From CAYQTO01 sp964420455 (lineage in GTDB: Bacteria > Sumerlaeota > Sumerlaeia > SLMS01): a stretch of 14,788 nt of DNA. How positions within the stretch are numbered: the first letter of the stretch is position 1; the number at the start of each line of letters is the position of its first letter. The notes below the pieces were generated by a model, which did not search any database, was not told the origin of the DNA, and saw nothing but the letters and a program-made list of their open reading frames with translations. The position numbers and the translations under genes are program-made. Below are positions 7,833 to 13,994 of this stretch, one piece after another. Location of the stretch: positions 1 to 14,788 of the forward strand of contig CAYQTO010000090.1 in NCBI GenBank assembly GCA_964420455.1. Direction: 5' to 3'.

Positions 7833-9513
7833 CGGCGGGCTCCGTCCCGGCATAGGGCGGGGCGGGCGCCTCGATAGGGGCCGCCTCTGGCGCCTGTTGC
7901 CGGGCCGCCTCCACGTCCTGCCGCGGGGCAATGCGCGAATCCTCGAGCTGGATCGGGAAGGTCATCGTCGCCACCAACAGCCCAAAGACGACCATGCCCC
8001 AGACATAAGGAAGGGTGCGGTACATCACCTGCTGAACGTCGACGCGCAGTTCGTTGGCAAGCCACACGTTGTGGGTGTTGGTCGGATCGCAAACCCCCTG
8101 GATCTGTCCGACCACCATCAGCATGGCCATGATCGCCTCGGGCGAGAAGCCCACCGCGGGCGAACTCAGGATCGTGGCGATGCCGAATCCAAGGCCCCAT
8201 GTGTTCAGCGGCCCGCGATAGAGCGCCAGCGGCCCGCAAATGGTAAAGATCGCGACGTAGAAAAAGTCCTGGTTCGGGATGAGCTGAAACAGCGGCTGGA
8301 TCGCGGCGATCACTGGCCAGAGCGCCCCGTCGTTCGCATCGGACCAGCCACTGGGACCCATGATCGCCTTCAGCAGGATCCCGATCCCAATGAACAGCAT
8401 GATCGCCGGCATCACCGACGCCCCGCCCTGGATCATCGCCTGCACCGTGAGGCTTACGGAACCGGGCCGCGCCGTTACAATCACCGCGTAGATCACCCCA
8501 AGCAGGAATGCCGCGAGCGGATCCAGCCCGTACACGATGATCAGCACCAACGGCACGATGGGGATCAGATAGGCGTACCACTTGATCTCGATCGCCTGAT
8601 GACGCCAGCGGGGCACCTTCCTGAGGATGTCGTTGAAGGCGATTCCCACGATCGCGAGCAGCACAAGTCCCACCAGGACCTGAACGACAAAGAACGCGGC
8701 GCTCGTTTCCGTGGTCCCGTCCGCCGCTACGTCGCCGGTGACCGACCGTTGGAGGCTGACGATGATCGTAACGATGATCGCCACCACCGCCGACGCCCCG
8801 CCAAGGATCGATGCCACACGCCGAAGCGAACGAATCGCCCCGTTGCGGTACATCTCGATCGTGACGAAGAAGATTCCCGACAGCGCGAGCAGAAAGAACA
8901 CCGTCAGCGCGGCGTTCTGGATGACGGGAATCGGCACCTGAAGCGCATCGCGATAGAGCGCCCAGTTCGTGGCATTCAGCACACCGCCCAGGCTGATGCC
9001 GAACAGCATGACGCCCGCGGCGGCGAGAGGCGGGATGCCCACCGTCGCCATCAAGGGGAGGAGAACGAGGCTCACCATAATGATCGCGCCAAGGCCGCCG
9101 ATGGTCGTGAAGAGCAACGCCACAAGGCCAAGGGAGAACAACGCGACGGCAAACGGGTTGTCGCCGATGAGCTCGGCCCCGTTCTTCACCATGCTTTCCG
9201 CCACGCCGGATTTCTGGAGGATGAAGCTGAGGATGCCGCCAAAGAAGGCCGCCACCATCGCATTGGCGAGCAACCCGGCGCCCTCCTTAATCACCCCGTT
9301 GAAGAGATCCATCGGCGTGATCTGGAAGTCGAAGCCCACGCCCTCCTCGAGGTTGATGCCGGTGAAGATCATCGTGGAGAGGACCATGGCGAGGGCCATG
9401 ATCGGCAGCGTGAGAAGCGCTGGCAACTTGCGGGTGATCATGGCGCCCGTGCCGAGCGCGAAGATCAGGAGGATGGCGGCGGTGGCGACGTAGATCACAG
9501 GAAATTCGGACAC
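7825..9513 (-). CDS. Polytopic permease, ion-transporter-superfamily-like, partner of HyuA
   Basis: 562 aa from the GTG at 9513. There are about twelve to fourteen hydrophobic segments, e.g. VIYVATAAILLIFALG, NAMVAAFFGGILSFILQ, VALLFTTIGGLGAIIMV, LGLVALL, WYAYLIPIVPLVLIIVYG, ASVMPAIMLFIGIGILL and VWGMVVFGLLVATMTF. The re-entrant-like GGLGAIIM and LNATNW regions recall CitMHS/GntP/NhaC-type carriers, so a carboxylate or amide substrate with a coupling ion is plausible; the exact family is not certain. The last 45 or so residues are Pro/Ala/Glu-rich and probably disordered. An in-frame TTG at 9543 would add ten residues; neither start has a clear Shine-Dalgarno, and I prefer GTG because the added residues look non-homologous. 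Its stop overlaps the hyuA start by 8 bases. Confidence 0.85.
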   Translation of the reverse strand: MSEFPVIYVATAAILLIFALGTGAMITRKLPALLTLPIMALAMVLSTMIFTGINLEEGVGFDFQITPMDLFNGVIKEGAGLLANAMVAAFFGGILSFILQKSGVAESMVKNGAELIGDNPFAVALFSLGLVALLFTTIGGLGAIIMVSLVLLPLMATVGIPPLAAAGVMLFGISLGGVLNATNWALYRDALQVPIPVIQNAALTVFFLLALSGIFFVTIEMYRNGAIRSLRRVASILGGASAVVAIIVTIIVSLQRSVTGDVAADGTTETSAAFFVVQVLVGLVLLAIVGIAFNDILRKVPRWRHQAIEIKWYAYLIPIVPLVLIIVYGLDPLAAFLLGVIYAVIVTARPGSVSLTVQAMIQGGASVMPAIMLFIGIGILLKAIMGPSGWSDANDGALWPVIAAIQPLFQLIPNQDFFYVAIFTICGPLALYRGPLNTWGLGFGIATILSSPAVGFSPEAIMAMLMVVGQIQGVCDPTNTHNVWLANELRVDVQQVMYRTLPYVWGMVVFGLLVATMTFPIQLEDSRIAPRQDVEAARQQAPEAAPIEAPAPPYAGTEPADE

Positions 9514-9528
9514 GGGTAAATTGACCCG
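9513..9528. promoter_or_regulatory. Interrupted palindrome at the permease start
   Basis: CGGGTAAATTGACCCG has 5-base arms, CGGGT and ACCCG, around an AATT centre with one mismatched pair. It abuts or covers the proposed GTG start of the permease gene. Such a dyad could be an operator for a regulator of the permease-hyuA operon, or a small mRNA hairpin at the start codon. No regulator gene is next to it. Weak, from the sequence alone. Confidence 0.3.
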
Positions 9529-9543
9529 GGATTCACGGTCCAA

Positions 9544-9663
9544 GGATTCCCGAGGGTCAAGGCGATCTCAGCCGGTTTGGTAAACACTTTGCTCCCTTGC
9601 CACCGTCAGTCATTTCGTGGTTCAGGATCTCACACGATTATCAAGCCAAAGGACCAACCGCCG
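9544..9663. promoter_or_regulatory. Divergent intergenic region, permease operon and ferredoxin operon
   Basis: This is about 120 to 150 bases, depending on which permease start is used, and the only place for promoters of the plus-strand ferredoxin operon and the minus-strand permease operon. It is less GC-rich than its surroundings. I see AAAGGA at 9648-9653, ten bases before the ferredoxin ATG. I see no IscR type 1 site and no confident promoter boxes. Confidence 0.4.
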
Positions 9664-9975
9664 ATGCCTAAAGTCACCTTCATGCCGATAAACAAAACGG
9701 TCGAGGCCGAGGAGGGCCAGAACCTCCTGGAAATCGCCGAGGAGCACGACATCGGCATGGAGCACGCCTGCGGCGGCGTGTGCGCCTGCTCCACCTGCCA
9801 CTGCATCATCCTCGACGGCACCGACGACGGACTCGAGGAACAGGAGGACGACGAGATCGACACCCTCGACAAGCTTTGCCCCGAGCAAACTCTCCACAGC
9901 CGCCTCGGCTGCCAGGCCAAGGTCATCGGCGACGTGAAGGTGCAGATCTTCAATTGGCCACCACGGGAGCTCTGA
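9664..9975 (+). CDS. fdx: [2Fe-2S] ferredoxin, Isc/adrenodoxin type
   Basis: 103 aa soluble ferredoxin. The cluster ligands fit C-x5-C-x2-C-x37-C: Cys36, Cys42, Cys45 and Cys83, in EHACGGVCACSTCHCI and LGCQAKV. The EEQEDDEIDTLDKL acidic stretch (58-71) matches the partner-binding helix of adrenodoxin and of E. coli Fdx. It carries one electron; in the ISC pathway Fdx supplies electrons for sulfur reduction on the scaffold. ATG 9664 is chosen over an upstream in-frame ATG at 9577 because the added 29 residues are not ferredoxin-like. It leads a five-gene operon, with only 2 bases to iscX. The pairing with IscX supports an Isc-type role, but IscS, IscU and HscA are not in view. Confidence 0.95.
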   Translation: MPKVTFMPINKTVEAEEGQNLLEIAEEHDIGMEHACGGVCACSTCHCIILDGTDDGLEEQEDDEIDTLDKLCPEQTLHSRLGCQAKVIGDVKVQIFNWPPREL

Positions 9976-9977
9976 TC

Positions 9978-10193
9978 ATGGAACTTCGCTGGAACGACCT
10001 CGACGACATTGCCATCGCCCTCTACGAAAAGCACCCGGAGCAAAATCCCCTCGAGGTTCGCTTCACCGACCTCCTCGACTGGGTCCTCGAGATCGACGGA
10101 TTCATTGGGACCCGCGATGAATCCAACGAGGCCAAGCTCGAGGCCATCCAGATGGCCTGGCTCGAGGAGTGGAAGGACAATCAGGACGACTGA
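9978..10193 (+). CDS. iscX: Fe-S cluster assembly protein IscX
   Basis: 71 aa, the usual IscX length (E. coli IscX is 66 aa). Recognised by LRWNDLDDIAIALYEKHPE (residues 3-21), VRFTDLLDWVLEIDGF (27-42) and SNEAKLEAIQMAWLEE (49-64), matching the conserved W-D, ALY, RFTDL..W and EAI...WL positions of the family. IscX binds IscS and iron and modulates the rate of cluster building. GGGAG at 9965-9969 lies 8 bases before ATG 9978. In E. coli iscX follows fdx at the end of the isc operon, so fdx-iscX adjacency is an old conserved order, kept here apart from the rest of isc. Its stop is directly followed by the GTG of the next gene. Confidence 0.95.
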   Translation: MELRWNDLDDIAIALYEKHPEQNPLEVRFTDLLDWVLEIDGFIGTRDESNEAKLEAIQMAWLEEWKDNQDD

Positions 10194-11135
10194 GTGGCGA
10201 GACCGGAGAAAAAGCCCCTCGGCGCGGCCTACTGGCAGCAGCTCGCCGGCCATCGCCGCCGGACCCTCTCGGAACGGTTCCGCCCTTTCCTCGCCTGCCC
10301 CGACGACGACGCCCCCCTCGAGTACAACGAACAAAGGGACGACCTGACCTGCCCCTCCTGTAGTCGTGTCTATACAGATCAGGGCGGCTGGCTCGACCTG
10401 CTCCCGGCCGGTGACCCCTACCAGGTGTCCGAGAACGCCCGGGCCTTGCTCGAGCAGGCCGCCAAAGAATCCCCCGCCCCCGAACCCCCACCCCTGTGGG
10501 ACCGGGCCCTCGCCTGGCCCGAGTCCTGGCAGGATCTGCACGTCCTCGATGTTGGATGCGGGCGCGGCTGGGCCGCCGCCGAGTTTGCCCGCCGCGGCGC
10601 CATCGTCGCTGCCGCCGACATCGTCTCCGGCGAGGGCGGCCTCGCCACCGCCCTCGACGTCGCCCAGCGAGAGGAACTCCCCGTCGACTGCTTTCGCGCG
10701 GATGTTTGCAGGCTCCCCTTCGTGCCCGGGACCTTCGACGTGGTCTTTGCCTGCGACCTGATTCACCGCCTTCGGCGTCCGGAACGCCTGCTCAAGGAAG
10801 TGGGCCGCGTCCTCAAGCCCGAGGGCGTCTTCCTCAGCCTCGGCGAACCCGTCCGCCAGGACCTCCCTGCCCACACGGATGCCCATGGGTTCCATGGCCA
10901 TAGGCTGACCCTCGGCGACCTTGGGGGCATCCTCCACGAGGGCGGGCTCGAGATGGAGGCGGTGTTGCCGGGCGACAATGGCGCGCGCACGGGGGGATGG
11001 TGGAACCGGGCCCGGCGCGCATGGCGCCAAGGCCAGTTTCGCGGCCGGACCTTGCTCGTCGGCCGTCAGGAGCGGCCCTTCGAGCTCCCGAGGCTTCCCA
11101 ACCCGTGGCAGCGAAAGGAGGAACAACATGAGTGA
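10194..11135 (+). CDS. SAM-dependent methyltransferase with N-terminal zinc-ribbon-like domain
   Basis: 313 aa. Residues 30-72 form a Trm112-like knuckle: ACPDDDAPL then TCPSCSRVYTDQGGWLDLLP. Cys35, Cys53 and Cys56 are present, but the expected second Cys of the first pair is Asp. Residues 115-220 are a class I methyltransferase: motif I VLDVGCGRG (117-125), motif II AADI with Asp142, FDVVFACDLIHRLRRPERL (181-199) and VLKPEGVFLSL (206-216). The target is unknown; the Trm112-like head suggests a macromolecular or quinone/cofactor substrate, without proof. GTG 10194 follows the iscX stop with no gap, and AGGA lies 7 bases upstream. The last 8 bases overlap the Rieske gene (ATGAGTGA). Co-translation with Fe-S genes suggests a role connected with redox or cluster biology. 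Confidence 0.9.
   Translation: MARPEKKPLGAAYWQQLAGHRRRTLSERFRPFLACPDDDAPLEYNEQRDDLTCPSCSRVYTDQGGWLDLLPAGDPYQVSENARALLEQAAKESPAPEPPPLWDRALAWPESWQDLHVLDVGCGRGWAAAEFARRGAIVAAADIVSGEGGLATALDVAQREELPVDCFRADVCRLPFVPGTFDVVFACDLIHRLRRPERLLKEVGRVLKPEGVFLSLGEPVRQDLPAHTDAHGFHGHRLTLGDLGGILHEGGLEMEAVLPGDNGARTGGWWNRARRAWRQGQFRGRTLLVGRQERPFELPRLPNPWQRKEEQHE
11115..11121 (+). promoter_or_regulatory. Ribosome binding site of the Rieske ferredoxin gene
   Basis: AAGGAGG, 6 bases before ATG 11128 and inside the end of the methyltransferase gene. It is the strongest Shine-Dalgarno of the operon and settles the Rieske start. Confidence 0.8.
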
Positions 11136-11433
11136 GCCCACGGCACGGCTCTCCGAGATCCCCGAGGGGGGCTCCATCCGACGTGAAGTCCACGGACGCG
11201 AAATCGCCCTTTATCGAATCGATGGCGTCCTCCACGCCATCGACGCCGTTTGCCCCCATCGTGGCGGGCCCCTCGACGAGGCCGACCTCGAGGACGGTCG
11301 CATCATCGCCTGTCCCTGGCATGGCTGGCGGTTCGACATTACCACCGGCCTCTCGCCCACCCACCCGGGACGAATCTCCTGCCACAAGGTGCGTGTCGAG
11401 GGCGACGACGTCTTCGTCGAGCTGTCGGTCTAG
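11128..11433 (+). CDS. Rieske-type [2Fe-2S] ferredoxin
   Basis: 101 aa soluble single-domain Rieske protein. Ligands are Cys42 and His44 in CPHRGG and Cys62 and His65 in CPWHGWRF, 17 residues apart, as in NirD-like and dioxygenase-type ferredoxins. No leader peptide or membrane anchor is seen, so it is cytoplasmic, not the bc1/b6f subunit. It would carry electrons to a partner enzyme; no oxygenase or nitrite reductase is nearby. The cysteine pair that forms a disulfide in high-potential Rieske proteins is absent, indicating a low-potential type. It overlaps the methyltransferase by 8 bases and is followed after 4 bases by the unrecognised protein. Confidence 0.93.
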   Translation: MSEPTARLSEIPEGGSIRREVHGREIALYRIDGVLHAIDAVCPHRGGPLDEADLEDGRIIACPWHGWRFDITTGLSPTHPGRISCHKVRVEGDDVFVELSV

Positions 11434-11437
11434 CCCC

Positions 11438-12256
11438 ATGCTTCCATGGTTCCGGACAAGAAGCGGGGCGGGGCCGGAAGACCCCTACGCCGCGGCCGCC
11501 CGCCGCTTTCGCGACTGGATGCCTTCCTCCAATGACAATGTCTATACACGGGCGGATGCGGCGCTCGACGCGTTCGATCGTGCGGCCTTCCACGAGTCAC
11601 TCCTTGCGGACCTTGCCGCCTTCCTCGGCGAGGCCGTCCGCGAGGAGCACGGCGGCGACTGGAGGGACGCGCCCCTCCATGGCCCCGTCGTTCAGGGGCT
11701 TGGCGACATCCCCCAGGCCGTCTACCACCCCCTCGCCCTGGCAGAAAAGAAGGCCGCCGACCGGTCCCGGTTCTCCCTCGCCGGGTTTCACGCAACGCTC
11801 CCCCGCCGCCTGGAGGCGGAAGCGACGAAGCCCCAGCCCACGCCGGCATCGTCTGCCACCGGGGGCCCACCGGCCGCCGTCGCGAGGGACGCATCGGAGC
11901 AACTTCGCGCCTTCTGGAACCAGCGCTTCCGCGTCACCCTCCCGCTTTCCCTCACCGGCGTCCGGGAACTGGATGGCTTCCTCCGCAGCCACTACTTCAT
12001 CTCGCTGCTGCCCGAGTCGTTTCTGTTCAACGCAGGGTGCCTGGTGGGTGAAGTAGCGCGGGGCCTTTTCGGAGGGGAATGGGCCTGGAACGAGCACCCG
12101 CGGCCGGACCGCATCGCCCTCCGCTGGCCCGAGCTCGACTATTATCCCGTCGGCCGCATCTACAAGATGATGACCGCGCGGCCCGAAGGCGAGCCGCTCG
12201 ATGAGTATATACGCCTCGTTCCGAGCGCCCGGGCGGAACTCCGAAAGTCCCCCTGA
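11438..12256 (+). CDS. Unrecognised protein with an internal duplication
   Basis: 272 aa, no family recognised. No signal peptide or clear membrane span. Two similar halves are visible: residues 61-121 (AFLGEAVREEHGGDW ... YHPLALAEKKAADRSRFSL) and 200-261 (GCLVGEVARGLFGGEW ... YYPVGRIYKMMT ... EGEPLDEYIRL). Both share a GE-V/A-R-x3-GG-D/E-W core followed by a Y-[HY]-P-[LV] and a Lys-rich helix. A Pro/Ala/Thr-rich linker (residues 131-150) separates them. This suggests two copies of a small alpha/beta domain. ATG 11438 lies 4 bases after the Rieske stop without a good Shine-Dalgarno, so it probably depends on read-through from the Rieske gene. It ends the operon, and the convergent polyphosphate kinase stop is 3 bases away. 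No function is assigned. Confidence 0.82.
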   Translation: MLPWFRTRSGAGPEDPYAAAARRFRDWMPSSNDNVYTRADAALDAFDRAAFHESLLADLAAFLGEAVREEHGGDWRDAPLHGPVVQGLGDIPQAVYHPLALAEKKAADRSRFSLAGFHATLPRRLEAEATKPQPTPASSATGGPPAAVARDASEQLRAFWNQRFRVTLPLSLTGVRELDGFLRSHYFISLLPESFLFNAGCLVGEVARGLFGGEWAWNEHPRPDRIALRWPELDYYPVGRIYKMMTARPEGEPLDEYIRLVPSARAELRKSP

Positions 12257-12259
12257 ACG

Positions 12260-13804
12260 CTACTTCCTGCGGCCCTTCCTGTTTTCCTTCGCCGCGGCAT
12301 CCTGCCGCTCGAAGGCCTCCTTCATCGATTCCAGAACGATTTCCATGCAACGGACACGGGCGCACCGCTTGCAGTTTGACGGCACCACGTGCCAGGGCGC
12401 GTAGGTCGTCGACGTGCGCTGAATCATCTCGTCGATCGCCTCGCGATATACGTCCCACTTCTCGCGATTCCGCCAGTCCTCCTCGGTCAGCTTCCACTGC
12501 TTGTGGGGGTCCGCCTCCCGCGCCCGAAAGCGGCGGAGCTGCTCCTCCGGGGTGATGTGGAGCCAGAACTTGACGATGGTCGCGTGGCCGCGATAGAGCA
12601 TCGTCTCGAACTCGTTGATTTCCTGGTAGGCTCGGCGCCAGTCGGCCTCCGGCGCGAGCTTCTCCACCCGCTCCACCAGCACCCGGCCGTACCACGAACG
12701 GTCGAAAATCGTCGTGTGCCCCTTGCGCGGAATCCAGCGCCAGAACCGCCACAGGTAATGGTGCGCCAGCTCCTCCTGTGTTGGCTTCGAGACCGGAATC
12801 ACGTCGTAGTAGTGAGGATCCAGGTAGGCGGTGAGACGCCGGATCGTTCCGCCCTTGCCGGCTGCATCCCACCCTTCGAACACGATCACCTGCGCGATGC
12901 GGCGCTCGATCGCCTCGAACTGCGCCGCCCGCAGCTTTTCCTGCAGGTCCTTCTTCCTCTCGTCATAATCATCCTCGCTCATCGGCTCCGGGAAATCGAC
13001 CTTGTCGAGGACCGTGGGCATTTCCTCGAGCACCGGGACCGTGAGGGGCTCGGGCGCGGAACCGTTCCCCCCAACGGCACGGCGCGGTTCGCGGCGGGAG
13101 TTCAACGCCCCGACCACCGACTCGATGATCGTCTGGAAGATTTTCATCCGCCGATAGCGTTTGTCTCCCGCCTCGACGACGTTCCAGGGCGCCTGGTGCG
13201 TGGACGTCCGCTCGAGCATCTCCTCCGCCGTCTGCGTATAGACGTCCAACAACTCGTGTTCGGCCCACTGCTCCTTGCCGATGAGGTAGCGCCAGTACGG
13301 GTCGTCCTCCCCATCCTTCAGCCGCTTGTGCTGGATCTTGCGGTCGATGTGCAGGAAGAACTTGAGGATCACCGCCCCGTCATTCGCCAGCATCTCCTCG
13401 GTCTGGTTGATCTCCTGGTAGGCGGAGGAAAAGTCGTCAACGCCGCCGGGGCGAAAGACGCGATCGTCGAGAACGCGGCCGTACCAGGACCGCTCGAACA
13501 GGCCGACCGTCCCCCGTTCCGGCAGACGGATCCAGTAGCGCCACATCCAATGCCGCAGTTCCTCCTCGGCCGAGTGGTACTTGGTGCTGTGGACCTTGAA
13601 GCCGCGGGGGTCCATCGCCTCGCTGAGCTTGCGGATGGCGTCCACCCGGCCCGAGAGGAATGCCCCCTCCAGGAGGATCAGGACCGGCAGCCGCGCCTCC
13701 CGGATCGTTTGCTGGAGCTCCCGCAGGTCATTCTCCAAGCGGGGAAACCACTGGCGATACGAGGCCTTGTCGACCTTGGTGCGAGGGTCCACCGTCTCGA
13801 GCAT
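12260..13804 (-). CDS. pap: Polyphosphate kinase 2, two-domain (polyphosphate:AMP phosphotransferase type)
   Basis: 514 aa with two fused PPK2 domains, the size of class II PPK2 (PAP), which phosphorylates AMP to ADP with polyphosphate. The C-terminal domain is the catalytic one: Walker A GWDAAGKGG (311-319) and Walker B-like FDRSWYGRV (367-375). The N-terminal domain is degenerate: LLEGAFLSGRVDA (44-56) replaces the Walker A lysine by Arg53, and FERSWYGRV replaces the Asp of the Walker B by Glu. Such a split is normal for PAP enzymes. Near the C-terminus VPSNCKRCARVRC carries Cys478, Cys481 and Cys486, where relatives usually read like N-D-K-R-x-A-R; the N-terminal domain keeps GDKRYRRM. AAGGA lies 7 bases before ATG 13804. 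It is a single gene; no polyphosphate synthase is adjacent. Confidence 0.93.
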   Translation of the reverse strand: MLETVDPRTKVDKASYRQWFPRLENDLRELQQTIREARLPVLILLEGAFLSGRVDAIRKLSEAMDPRGFKVHSTKYHSAEEELRHWMWRYWIRLPERGTVGLFERSWYGRVLDDRVFRPGGVDDFSSAYQEINQTEEMLANDGAVILKFFLHIDRKIQHKRLKDGEDDPYWRYLIGKEQWAEHELLDVYTQTAEEMLERTSTHQAPWNVVEAGDKRYRRMKIFQTIIESVVGALNSRREPRRAVGGNGSAPEPLTVPVLEEMPTVLDKVDFPEPMSEDDYDERKKDLQEKLRAAQFEAIERRIAQVIVFEGWDAAGKGGTIRRLTAYLDPHYYDVIPVSKPTQEELAHHYLWRFWRWIPRKGHTTIFDRSWYGRVLVERVEKLAPEADWRRAYQEINEFETMLYRGHATIVKFWLHITPEEQLRRFRAREADPHKQWKLTEEDWRNREKWDVYREAIDEMIQRTSTTYAPWHVVPSNCKRCARVRCMEIVLESMKEAFERQDAAAKENRKGRRK

Positions 13805-13897
13805 CAGCGCATCCTTGTCTGGCCCAGATTGTCACCAAACAGCCACATCCCGCCGCGGGGGTCAAAGGGGCACTTCGCCCGCAGGGAATATTTGCGC

Positions 13898-13913
13898 CAC
13901 GGAGGCACGGAGG
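13898..13913. repeat. Tandem octamer CACGGAGG x2 in an intergenic region
   Basis: Two perfect adjacent copies of CACGGAGG (13898-13905, 13906-13913), preceded by GC. CCACGGAGGCACGGAG-like strings recur between genes in many high-GC and environmental genomes, and their role is unknown. It lies in the 190-base gap (13805-13994) between the polyphosphate kinase start and the ABC transporter stop; on its plus strand I see no gene. Confidence 0.5.
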
Positions 13914-13930
13914 ATGCACGCCATCGGCCA

Positions 13931-13954
13931 GACCCTGCGATCTCCCGCAGGGTC
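13931..13954. terminator. Perfect 9-bp hairpin between the ABC exporter and the polyphosphate kinase
   Basis: GACCCTGCG (13931-13939) and CGCAGGGTC (13946-13954) are perfect inverted arms around a 6-base loop ATCTCC. It lies 40 bases beyond the ABC gene stop on the minus strand, where it could end that transcript. No T-run follows in that direction; on the plus strand a pyrimidine-rich tail follows, but no plus-strand gene precedes it. It may be a terminator without a U-tract or an mRNA-end-protecting hairpin. Confidence 0.55.
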
Positions 13955-13994
13955 TTCCTCATCGGTTTCCTTCTCTCATTGTTGCCCCTTGGAA

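Noticed and set aside
7471..9519. A 682-codon plus-strand open frame opposite the permease and hyuA.
   Set aside because: The translation is Arg/His/Asp-rich and low-complexity, as expected from the complement of hydrophobic codons; the minus-strand permease has coherent membrane segments.
9769..9807. Extra cysteines in the ferredoxin (Cys40, Cys47) as a sign of a second cluster.
   Set aside because: Isc-type ferredoxins commonly have the same additional cysteines around the ligand loop.
9630..11177. A 515-codon minus-strand open frame opposite ferredoxin, iscX and the methyltransferase.
   Set aside because: The three plus-strand genes have clear families, ribosome binding sites and spacing; the antisense translation has no motif.
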